This document shows, piece by piece, positions 8,784-15,561 of a DNA stretch of 64,000 nt. The stretch covers positions 44,435-108,434 of the forward strand of contig JAEZFK010000004.1 in NCBI GenBank assembly GCA_023437715.1, written 5' to 3'. Position numbers and translations under genes: made by a program. Every line of letters begins with the position of its first letter. The first letter of the stretch is position 1. The stretch is from Bacillota bacterium. Its GTDB lineage: Bacteria > Bacillota > Clostridia > Lachnospirales > Lachnospiraceae. The notes under the pieces were generated by a model, which was not told the DNA's origin, searched no databases, and saw only the letters and a list, made by a program, of their open reading frames with translations.

Positions 8784-10400
8784 ATGGACAGAGCATGGTG
8801 GAAACAAGCAGTTGTATATCAGATTTATCCCAAAAGCTTTCAGGACAGCAACGGTGACGGGATCGGAGACTTACAGGGAATTATCTCCAGACTCGGTTAT
8901 CTGGAAAAGCTGGGGGTAGATGCACTCTGGCTCTCCCCTGTATATTGTTCCCCTCAGGATGACAATGGCTATGATATATCCAATTACCAGGATATTGATC
9001 CAATGTTCGGGAGCTTAAAAGACATGGAAGAGCTGATTGAAAAGGCAGACAGACGCGGAATCCGCATTATCATGGATCTTGTTTTAAATCATTCTTCCGA
9101 TGAACATCCATGGTTTATGGAGGCGGTAAAAAGCAGGGATAACCCCTATCATGATTATTACGTGTGGAGGGATGGAGCGGAAGGTGTTGCTCCAAATGGG
9201 TTAAGGGCGGCTTTTGGAGGCTCGGCCTGGGAGTGGGTTCCGGAGCTTGGCCAATACTATTTCCATCAGTTTTCAGTGAAGCAGCCGGATCTTAACTGGG
9301 AAAACCCAAAGGTACGCCGGGAAATCCAGGATATGATCCTTTGGTGGATGGAGAAAGGGATCGGAGGCTTCCGGCTGGATGTCATCGATTGTGTAGCCAA
9401 GGAGCCCGACCGGATGATCACAGCGGATGGTCCAAAGCTCCACGCCTTTATACAGGAATTAAGCAGAGAGACCTTTCAGAAAGGGGATCTTGTGACAGTA
9501 GGGGAAGCATGGAGCGCGAATCCGGAAAATGCCCTGCTTTACAGCAGCCCGGACGGCAGTGAGCTCTCCATGGTATTCCAGTTTGAACATATCTGCCTTG
9601 ACCAGAAAAAGGGCGGAGGAAAATGGGACTTGGCCCCTCTTCCATTCCTGGAATTAAAGCGGGTCTTATCTACCTGGCAGGAAGCTCTTTACTGCAGGGG
9701 CTGGAACAGCCTGTTCTGGAACAACCATGATCTGCCGAGAATCGTATCCCGCTGGGGAAACGATAAGGAGTACCGTGTAGAATCGGCCAAGATGCTTGCA
9801 ATACTCCTTCACGGAATGCAAGGCACCCCCTATATTTACCAGGGCGAAGAGCTTGGAATGACTAATGTAAAATATGATATGGAAGATTACCGGGATATAG
9901 AGATTTTAAATATATACAGGGAAAGAACCGAAGCCGGATATAAAAAGGCGGATGTGATGGAGTCTATCTATGCAAAAGGCCGGGATAATGCGAGAACGCC
10001 CATGCAATGGAGCAGGGACAAGGAGGCCGGATTTACAAAGGGAACCTCCTGGATAAAGGTGAATCCAAACTATCCGGAAATCAATGCAGAGGCAGCACTT
10101 GCAGATGAAGCTTCTATTTTTCACCATTACCGGAGACTGATTGAGTTAAGAAAAACATACGATGTATTCGTGGATGGGAAATACCGGCTCCTGCTGCCGG
10201 AAGATCCCCACATATTCGCCTATACCCGTACACTGGCAGAAACCACCCTGCTTGTGATATGTAACTTTTACGGCGGCACGGTTCACTTACATATCCCTGA
10301 GTACCTTGACCGTGAGAAAAAGCTGCTGATCAGTTCCTATACGGATGACGGCCTGCCAGATGTGCTCAGGCCATATGAAGCCAGAATGTATCTGGAATAA
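8784..10400 (+). CDS. GH13 oligo-1,6-glucosidase / alpha-glucosidase
   Basis: Cytoplasmic alpha-glucosidase of 538 aa, close to the usual ~555 aa of GH13 subfamily 31. The N-terminus AWWKQAVVYQIYPKSFQDSN is typical. The catalytic residues are all present: nucleophile Asp199 (GGFRLDVID), acid/base Glu241 (VTVGEAWS) and the third acid Asp316 (WNNHDLPR). The stretch GMTNVKYDMEDYRDIE is characteristic of oligo-1,6-glucosidases. It is the last gene of the importer operon and is followed by a strong hairpin terminator at 10409-10457. A second member of the family lies at 1-1081; the two probably split the alpha-1,6 and alpha-1,4 or different-length substrates, but this cannot be read from sequence. 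Confidence 0.93.
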   Translation: MDRAWWKQAVVYQIYPKSFQDSNGDGIGDLQGIISRLGYLEKLGVDALWLSPVYCSPQDDNGYDISNYQDIDPMFGSLKDMEELIEKADRRGIRIIMDLVLNHSSDEHPWFMEAVKSRDNPYHDYYVWRDGAEGVAPNGLRAAFGGSAWEWVPELGQYYFHQFSVKQPDLNWENPKVRREIQDMILWWMEKGIGGFRLDVIDCVAKEPDRMITADGPKLHAFIQELSRETFQKGDLVTVGEAWSANPENALLYSSPDGSELSMVFQFEHICLDQKKGGGKWDLAPLPFLELKRVLSTWQEALYCRGWNSLFWNNHDLPRIVSRWGNDKEYRVESAKMLAILLHGMQGTPYIYQGEELGMTNVKYDMEDYRDIEILNIYRERTEAGYKKADVMESIYAKGRDNARTPMQWSRDKEAGFTKGTSWIKVNPNYPEINAEAALADEASIFHHYRRLIELRKTYDVFVDGKYRLLLPEDPHIFAYTRTLAETTLLVICNFYGGTVHLHIPEYLDREKKLLISSYTDDGLPDVLRPYEARMYLE

Positions 10401-10408
10401 TATAAAAG

Positions 10409-10457
10409 ACGGAATTCAAAAGCTGGATACCAGCCATTGAATTCCGTTTTCTCTTTC
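10409..10457 (+). terminator. Intrinsic terminator of the alpha-glucoside operon
   Basis: The arms ACGGAATTCAA and TTGAATTCCGT are perfect inverted repeats. An inner GCTGG/CCAGC stem extends the hairpin, and TTTTCTCTTT follows. It starts eight bases after the GH13 stop codon. Confidence 0.85.
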
Positions 10458-10509
10458 ATTGTATTTATGCATAAAGCCAGAATAGTCGCCTATCCCGGCC
10501 GGCTTTCTC

Positions 10510-11409
10510 TTACACAACCGTATTCTTAATGGCCCCGATCCCCTCGATCAGGCACTCCACTTCATCTCCCACCGACAGAAATTTCGGCGGCTCAAAGCCC
10601 ATTCCCACACCCTTTGGCGTTCCGGTGGAAATAATGGTTCCTGCCTTTAAGGTCATTCCCCTTGAAAGCTCGCTGACAATATGGTCAATGTTAAAGATCA
10701 TCAGACCGGTGTTGCTCTCCTGTCTCAGCTCTCCGTTTACCTTGGACTGAATTTTCAGCTCCGGCGGGTAGGGAATGGAGGTTGCTGTGAGAATGCAGGG
10801 ACCCATGGGTGTAAATCCGTCGAGGCTCTTTCCGAAATACCACTGCTTATGGGCATTCTGTACGTTCCGGGCGCTGACATCATTGATAATGGTATAACCG
10901 AAAATATAATCTTTCACGCTTTCCGGCGCTATGTCTTTTGCATCTTTTCCGATGATGACCGCCAGCTCAGCCTCATAATCCAGGCTGTCAACCATATCGC
11001 TGTGGCTTGGGATCTCTCCGAAGGGGCCTACCGCCTGGTTCACCCTTTTGGAAAAATAAACTGCGTAAGGACGCTTTCCATCGAAGTCCTCGTTTTTAAA
11101 GCGGGCGGATTCCTCCGCATGCTCCATGTAATTAAGGCCAAGGCAGATAATATCCTGCTCCGGCATCTGGATGGGCGCTAAAAGCCTGACCTCTTTCATC
11201 ATGGCGGCTCCGGTAATGTTGCTGTTATAAGGGTCCAGTCCGGAGGCATGTTCCAGTAAATCAAGCTCAGACTGGCTCAAGCCCTTTACTACCTCCAGCA
11301 TCTCCTTATACTCCATACCGAATGCCCCGAGAGGAAACACCCACATCTCGTCCTTGCTCACCACTCCCACATTTCTTCTTCGGTCAACTTCGTATGTAAC
11401 TAATTTCAT
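10510..11409 (-). CDS. Fumarylacetoacetate hydrolase family protein
   Basis: Soluble FAH-superfamily enzyme of 299 aa, a family that hydrolyses, isomerises or decarboxylates 2,4-diketo or acylpyruvate-type acids with a bound Mg2+ or Mn2+. The conserved pattern begins with CLGLNYMEHAEES and continues with DYEAELAVIIGKDA, which carries metal-binding acids, and the GTPKGVG motif near the C-terminus. The ATG at 11409 has AAGGAGG seven bases upstream. It lies 12 bp after glpP on the same strand, with a shared promoter at 12022-12050. Its link to glycerol metabolism is not obvious; oxaloacetate tautomerase or acylpyruvase activity is possible but not shown. Confidence 0.88.
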   Translation of the reverse strand: MKLVTYEVDRRRNVGVVSKDEMWVFPLGAFGMEYKEMLEVVKGLSQSELDLLEHASGLDPYNSNITGAAMMKEVRLLAPIQMPEQDIICLGLNYMEHAEESARFKNEDFDGKRPYAVYFSKRVNQAVGPFGEIPSHSDMVDSLDYEAELAVIIGKDAKDIAPESVKDYIFGYTIINDVSARNVQNAHKQWYFGKSLDGFTPMGPCILTATSIPYPPELKIQSKVNGELRQESNTGLMIFNIDHIVSELSRGMTLKAGTIISTGTPKGVGMGFEPPKFLSVGDEVECLIEGIGAIKNTVV

Positions 11410-11421
11410 AGCATCCTCCTT

Positions 11422-11982
11422 TTACATAAACCATAACTCTTCCTTTGTGGTGGAGATCGCATCCGCACCTGCGGAAAAAGCCGCCATGATATCCTTTTTA
11501 TCAGATATCAGCCCGCCTGCGATAATGGGAATATCCGTATAGGCCCGGATCTCTTTCAACACCTTGGGCATGACCCCAGGCATGATCTCCACCAGATCCG
11601 GGTGAAACGTATCAATCTGCTTTTTCGTCGTGCTCATGGCCAGGGAATCGATAATAAAGGTCCTCTGCACTCCGAACAGCCCTAATTCCACCGCCCGCTT
11701 CACCAGAAGGGGCTTTGTGCTGATTATACCGTCCGCATTGGTATTCTCCTTAATAAAATCCACAACGATTTCCTTAGAGCTTAAGCCCTGGGCCAAATCC
11801 GCATGAACAATGGCGTATTTTCCGTGTTCCTTTATCTGCCGCACAATGCTGCCGATATTGCAGATATTGCCGTACAGGATAAATACGACCTGGCACTCCG
11901 ATTCAAAACATCTCTTTAATCCACGGTCATCCTTGACCGCCGCAATTACCGGAGACGTCTCCAGCAGTTCAATCGCTTTCAT
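11422..11982 (-). CDS. glpP: Glycerol-3-phosphate-responsive antiterminator GlpP
   Basis: RNA-binding antiterminator of 186 aa, close to the ~190 aa of Bacillus subtilis GlpP. In the family, glycerol-3-phosphate binding lets the protein prevent termination in glp leader transcripts. Motifs IVHADLAQGLSSKEIVVDFI, IDSLAMSTTKKQID and VEIMPGVMPKVLKEI, followed by IPIIAGGLISDKKDI and GADAISTTKEELW, match this TIM-barrel family. I chose ATG 11982 (eight bases after GGAGG); a TTG one codon earlier is possible. It is not in the same transcript as the glycerol genes: a large hairpin (12106-12172) and a promoter (12022-12050) separate it from them. Its likely RNA targets are the leaders at 15447-15520 and 17137-17211. 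Confidence 0.9.
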   Translation of the reverse strand: MKAIELLETSPVIAAVKDDRGLKRCFESECQVVFILYGNICNIGSIVRQIKEHGKYAIVHADLAQGLSSKEIVVDFIKENTNADGIISTKPLLVKRAVELGLFGVQRTFIIDSLAMSTTKKQIDTFHPDLVEIMPGVMPKVLKEIRAYTDIPIIAGGLISDKKDIMAAFSAGADAISTTKEELWFM

Positions 11983-12021
11983 CAATATTCCTCCAACCCC
12001 ACAAAAAATGGATCTCGTTCT

Positions 12022-12050
12022 ACTTTATCAATCCTTGCCCCCACCGTCAA
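12022..12050 (-). promoter_or_regulatory. Sigma-A promoter of glpP-FAH
   Basis: Read on the minus strand: TTGACG, 17-bp spacer, TAAAGT, 40 bp before the glpP start. This gives glpP a transcript of its own, independent of glycerol induction of the operon upstream. Confidence 0.65.
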
Positions 12051-12105
12051 GGCAATTTTTATTCTTTCGTGATTTCTTACAAAAATAAAGTCTTTTACAT
12101 GCACA

Positions 12106-12172
12106 AAACAGTCCAGCTGGATTACGGCTCCCGGCATGGCCTGCCGGGCCTTTTTATGCTGCTGGACTGTTT
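12106..12172 (-). terminator. Nested double hairpin after the glycerol oxidoreductase operon
   Basis: Outer arms AAACAGTCCAGC and GCTGGACTGTTT (12 bp, perfect) enclose an inner hairpin CCCGGCA/TGCCGGG at 12130-12148. It lies 20 bp after the DUF1667 stop codon. The minus-strand U-run after the outer stem is short (TGTTTTGTG). On the plus strand the inner hairpin is followed by TTTTT. It probably ends the minus-strand glycerol transcript; the nested shape is unusual. Confidence 0.55.
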
Positions 12173-12192
12173 CATCTATATCATTTTATCAT

Positions 12193-12555
12193 TTATACTT
12201 TTTTCACATTCCTGGTGGCAACGATGGCCACTCCGGTTCCGGCACAGTCAGGGATGATGACGTCGCCGATGGCCACAGGGGCCTCTGCCGTTATCTTACG
12301 GATCTCCTTCATGCAGGCAAAGATTTTATCCTTTGGAATGTCCTGCTTTGTTTTCACCGGCACCATATCCAGCTCGCCGCCCGTCACATGGACCGAGGAG
12401 GTGACAACCCTGGTTGGGCTTAAAACCTCTTTTCTGCCGTATTCAACGCCCCGGCTGCAGGAATTTCCGGTCACGTCAATCCGGTCCCCGTCAATGCTTA
12501 CCGTTAAGGCACAGCCCAAAGGGCAGCAGATACAGGTCAGTTCTCTTGTCTCCAT
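12193..12555 (-). CDS. DUF1667 domain protein of the glycerol oxidoreductase operon
   Basis: Small protein of 120 aa with a cysteine-rich N-terminus (CICCPLGCALTV, then a fourth Cys in GNSCSRG), which looks like a metal or Fe-S binding site. The rest matches DUF1667. The family is regularly found directly after two FAD oxidoreductases of anaerobic glycerol-3-phosphate oxidation, as here, where it starts one base after the upstream stop codon. It may act as the electron-transfer or membrane-linking subunit in the role played by GlpC in E. coli, but that is inference. No membrane segment is visible. Confidence 0.85.
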   Translation of the reverse strand: METRELTCICCPLGCALTVSIDGDRIDVTGNSCSRGVEYGRKEVLSPTRVVTSSVHVTGGELDMVPVKTKQDIPKDKIFACMKEIRKITAEAPVAIGDVIIPDCAGTGVAIVATRNVKKV

Positions 12556-12556
12556 G

Positions 12557-13822
12557 TTATTCCACCTCCGTACAGATAAGGATTTTTTTAAGGTCAGGAT
12601 ACTTCTGGAAGCTGTCTTTCTTTAAGATCACCTGCTCCATCTCTCCTGGGGCAAGGACCTTTTTCTTTCTGCGGGATATGAGCTCCCCGTCGTAATATAC
12701 GCTGATGTACCGGTCCTTATAAACATCTCCCACACGGAAACGCACCGTCACCTTATCCTCCATGTTTTCCACGTCAAGGGTCTGGGGCACCGTATAGCGG
12801 ACCCCGTTTTCGGCCTTCAGCTCCACCCTGCGGCCTGAGGGCTTCTCCGCCCCTGCCTTTACGTAGGCCGCCGCGCTGGCCCCAGCCAGGGAGGCTTCTT
12901 CGGAAACATAGTCCACCAGGTCGTGGACATGAAGCACATTGCCGCAGGCAAAAATGCCCTCTGTGCTGGTTTCCAGACGGTCGTCAACCATGGGGCCGGA
13001 GGTGACCGGATTTATGGATACGCCTGCGCCCCTTGAAAGCTCATTTTCCGGGATAAGGCCCACGGAGAGAAGCAGGGTGTCGCAGCTGTAGTATTCCTCT
13101 GTGCCGGGAATGGGCTTCCGGTTTTCGTCCACCTTTGCCAGGGTGACTCCGGTGACCCGTTCCTTGCCTTCGATATCAACCACTGTGTGGCTTAATTTTA
13201 ATGGGATGCCGTAGTCATCCAGACACTGGACAATGTTTCTTTTCAAGCCGCCGGAATAGGGCATCAGCTCCGCAACCACCTTTACCTCAGCCCCTTCCAG
13301 AGTCATCCGCCTGGCCATAATCAGGCCGATGTCTCCTGAGCCTAAAATCACCACTTCTTTTCCCACGGCAAAGCCTTCGATATTCATAAGCCTTTGGGCG
13401 GTTCCAGCAGAATAGATTCCGGCAGGCCGGTATCCCGGTATGTTGAGGGCTCCCCTGGGGCGTTCCCTGCAGCCCATGGCCAGGATGACCGCCTTGGCCT
13501 TTATGACCCTTAAGCCCTCTTCCCTGCTGATGACCGTCACTTCCTTATCCCTGCTGATGTCAAGAACCATGGTGTTTAATTCATAGGGAATGTTTTCCGC
13601 CTCCGCCATCTCAATATAGCGGGCCGCATATTCCGGTCCTGTCAGCTCTTCCTTGAACGTATGAAGACCGAAACCGTTATGGATGCACTGATTTAAGATT
13701 CCGCCCAGGCAGGATTCTCTTTCCAGAATCAATATGTCACTGATCCCTGCCTTTCTCGCCGCAACTGCTGCGGCAAGGCCTGCGGGACCTCCTCCGATTA
13801 TCACAATATCATGCTCTGTCAT
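12557..13822 (-). CDS. NAD(P)/FAD-dependent oxidoreductase, second subunit of glycerol-3-phosphate oxidation
   Basis: Flavoprotein of 421 aa. The N-terminal FAD-binding motif is IVIIGGGPAGLAAAVAARKAG; a second dinucleotide-binding motif VVILGSGDIGLIMARRM lies mid-protein, as in pyridine-nucleotide disulfide oxidoreductases. The motif FACGNVLHVHDLVDYV near residue 300 is typical of this clostridial group. It lies between the GlpA-like gene (13 bp upstream) and DUF1667 (1 bp downstream). It probably passes electrons from the GlpA-like dehydrogenase to NAD or a carrier. The family name is secure; the exact acceptor is not known from sequence. Confidence 0.87.
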   Translation of the reverse strand: MTEHDIVIIGGGPAGLAAAVAARKAGISDILILERESCLGGILNQCIHNGFGLHTFKEELTGPEYAARYIEMAEAENIPYELNTMVLDISRDKEVTVISREEGLRVIKAKAVILAMGCRERPRGALNIPGYRPAGIYSAGTAQRLMNIEGFAVGKEVVILGSGDIGLIMARRMTLEGAEVKVVAELMPYSGGLKRNIVQCLDDYGIPLKLSHTVVDIEGKERVTGVTLAKVDENRKPIPGTEEYYSCDTLLLSVGLIPENELSRGAGVSINPVTSGPMVDDRLETSTEGIFACGNVLHVHDLVDYVSEEASLAGASAAAYVKAGAEKPSGRRVELKAENGVRYTVPQTLDVENMEDKVTVRFRVGDVYKDRYISVYYDGELISRRKKKVLAPGEMEQVILKKDSFQKYPDLKKILICTEVE

Positions 13823-13834
13823 GACTCCATCCTC

Positions 13835-15271
13835 CTATTTGCGGCCGGTCAAAATATTGGAACCGGCCCTGTTCTTGCAGATATCTTCCATGTCCCGGTT
13901 CGTCTCCCTGGCCAGAATCTCCATGGTCTTCGGCGCGCAGAAGCCCGCCTGGCAGCGGCCCATTCCGGCCCTGACCCGGCGTTTGATGCCGTCTAAGGAA
14001 ACAGCCCCCAGGGTGCGGGTTATGGCATCCACAATCTCCCCTTCGCTGACTCCCTCACACCGGCAGATAATGGTTCCGTACCGGGGATTTTCCTTTATCA
14101 GCTCCGCTCTTTCGCTTAAGGACAGCTTCTGGGGATCCAGAATCCCTTTCCTGGTTCCGCAAAAGCTCTCTTTCCTGGAAGCCTTGGCTTTCCTTGCCAC
14201 CAGTTCCGCCACATGGATTCCGATGGCCGGAGCGCTTGTAAGGCCTGGGGATTCAATGCCCGACGCATCGAAAAAGCCTTCCGCATCAGGGGCTTCTCCT
14301 ATAATAAAATCGTCCCTGTCCTCATGGGCGCGCAGGCCGGAAAATGATGTGATGACCTGGCGGAAGGGGACATTCTTTACGCTCCAGGCGGCTTTTTCCA
14401 TGATCTCCGATAATTCCTTTGCCGTTGTTCTGGTGTATTCCCTGTCATTTACGTCGGTTGCCGTGGGACCCACCAGCAGATTGCCGTGAACCGTGGGGGC
14501 CACCAAAACTCCTTTCCCCATTTTCCCCGGAAGCTGGAAAATGGTGTGGGCCACGTGAGTTCCCGCCTCTTTGTCCAGCAGGCAGTAATCGCCTTTTCTC
14601 GGGGTGATGTGGATTTTTTCTTCGCTTACCATGTTGTGGAACACATCGGCGTAAACGCCGGCTGCATTGATCACATAGGTAGCGTGGATGATCTGGTCTT
14701 CCGTCTCCAAGTCGTATCCGTTTTCCCCTTTCCGGATTTCCTTTACTTCCGTATTGAAGAGGAACTCCACCCCGTTGTCACAGGCATTTTCCGCCAGGGC
14801 AATGGTCAGGCCAAAGGGACAGACGATACCGCCGGTAGGCGCATAAAGGGCGGCCACCACCTCATCGGTCACGTTTGGTTCCATGGCCCGCACCTCATCT
14901 CCTGAGAGAATGCTTAAACCGGGGACGCCGTTTTTTACTCCCTTTTCGTAAAGGGCGTTTAAGGCAGGTCTGTCATCCTCGGAAAAACAGAGGACGAAAG
15001 ATCCGTTCCGCTTAAACGGAAAATCCAGCTCCTTCGACAGCTCTTCCATTATGCGGTTTCCTTCCACATTAAATATCGCCTTATTGGACCCCGGAACCGC
15101 GTCGTAGCCCGCATGGACAATGGCGCTGTTGGCCTTTGACGTGCCGGAACAGACGTCCTCCTCCCGCTCGATGACGCAGATGCTCATGTCATAGCGGGAC
15201 AGCTCCCTCGCAATGGCGCAGCCTGTGACGCCGCCGCCTATGATCGCCGCATCGTAATTCAGTTCTTTCAT
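13835..15271 (-). CDS. GlpA-like FAD-dependent glycerol-3-phosphate dehydrogenase with BFD [2Fe-2S] domain
   Basis: FAD enzyme of 478 aa that probably oxidises glycerol-3-phosphate to dihydroxyacetone phosphate. The FAD motif AAIIGGGVTGCAIARELSRY lies at the N-terminus, followed by the DAO-fold pattern SGTSKANSAIVHAGYDA. The C-terminal ~90 residues are a BFD-like [2Fe-2S] domain with four Cys: CRC in IICRCEGVSEGEIVDAI and C-x4-C in GRCQAGFCAP. I chose ATG 15271, because the GGAGGAGAC just upstream is the ribosome site for it rather than part of the protein. It is the first gene of an operon whose promoter overlaps the glpK stop codon and whose leader holds a terminator, so it is probably induced by glycerol through GlpP. 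Confidence 0.88.
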   Translation of the reverse strand: MKELNYDAAIIGGGVTGCAIARELSRYDMSICVIEREEDVCSGTSKANSAIVHAGYDAVPGSNKAIFNVEGNRIMEELSKELDFPFKRNGSFVLCFSEDDRPALNALYEKGVKNGVPGLSILSGDEVRAMEPNVTDEVVAALYAPTGGIVCPFGLTIALAENACDNGVEFLFNTEVKEIRKGENGYDLETEDQIIHATYVINAAGVYADVFHNMVSEEKIHITPRKGDYCLLDKEAGTHVAHTIFQLPGKMGKGVLVAPTVHGNLLVGPTATDVNDREYTRTTAKELSEIMEKAAWSVKNVPFRQVITSFSGLRAHEDRDDFIIGEAPDAEGFFDASGIESPGLTSAPAIGIHVAELVARKAKASRKESFCGTRKGILDPQKLSLSERAELIKENPRYGTIICRCEGVSEGEIVDAITRTLGAVSLDGIKRRVRAGMGRCQAGFCAPKTMEILARETNRDMEDICKNRAGSNILTGRK

Positions 15272-15318
15272 GTTCGTCTCCTCCATATCCCTGATGGTTG
15301 CCTGTTCCTTTCAGAATC

Positions 15319-15425
15319 ATACGATAAAGAATCCCGCTTGCGGGATTCTCCGCCTGCGGCGGGTCGCTTCTGCGACATCCAACCCTACCGCCGCAGTGCG
15401 ATCCCCCGGAGGGTTTTTATCGTAT
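15319..15425. repeat. 107-bp palindromic intergenic element, REP/MITE-like
   Basis: Bounded by 10-bp inverted repeats ATACGATAAA (15319-15328) and TTTATCGTAT (15416-15425). Inside are a near-perfect hairpin at 15328-15349 (AGAATCCCGC/GCGGGATTCT) and a stem TGCGGCGG/CCGCCGCA (15355-15362 with 15388-15395) that encloses a small GTCGC/GCGAC hairpin (15363-15376). The element is much GC-richer than its flanks and has no coding pattern. It lies in the untranslated leader before the GlpA-like gene. It resembles dispersed bacterial palindromic elements; copy number in the genome cannot be seen here. Confidence 0.6.
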
Positions 15426-15452
15426 AGGATGAACTTTCCTATACGATAAAAA
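15414..15452. repeat. Perfect 16-bp inverted repeat next to the palindromic element
   Basis: Arms TTTTTATCGTATAGGA (15414-15429) and TCCTATACGATAAAAA (15437-15452) with a 7-base loop. It shares the sequence TATCGTAT with the terminal repeats of the 15319-15425 element, so that sequence occurs three times in 135 bp. The loop-distal T-run also serves as the U-tract of the leader terminator beside it. Confidence 0.75.
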
Positions 15453-15498
15453 AGAGTAAGGCAAATACACGGATCTCTCCGTAATATTACCTTACTCT
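15447..15498 (-). terminator. Leader terminator of the GlpA-like operon, probable GlpP target
   Basis: On the minus strand the arms AGAGTAAGG and CCTTACTCT (plus an inner ACGGA/TCCGT stem) are followed by TTTTTT. It lies about 27-78 nt after the expected transcription start of the promoter at 15532-15561 and far upstream of the first start codon, so it would attenuate the operon unless antitermination occurs. Confidence 0.8.
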
Positions 15499-15520
15499 CT
15501 CGTCTCAAAGGTTTCTTATT
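15492..15520 (-). promoter_or_regulatory. Leader motif shared with glpK, candidate GlpP antiterminator site
   Basis: 29-nt stretch that begins AATAAG, contains CCT, GAGA, GA and AGAG blocks, and runs into the 5' arm of the terminator. It aligns without gaps to 17183-17211 of the glpK leader with about 21 of 29 identical bases, although the rest of the leaders differ. See findings. Confidence 0.65.
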
Positions 15521-15531
15521 CAACTTTTTTC

Positions 15532-15561
15532 ATGCTAACACAATTTTACCGGAATTGTCAA
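15532..15561 (-). promoter_or_regulatory. Sigma-A promoter of the GlpA-like operon, overlapping the glpK stop
   Basis: Minus strand: TTGACA (15561-15556), 18-bp spacer, TAGCAT (15537-15532). The TGA inside TTGACA is the glpK stop codon. Confidence 0.65.

Noticed and set aside
12557..15286. Long open frames on the plus strand opposite the glycerol oxidoreductases (for example 13734-14489).
   Set aside because: They are mirror frames of GC-rich, biased coding sequence, with no ribosome sites and no domain pattern.
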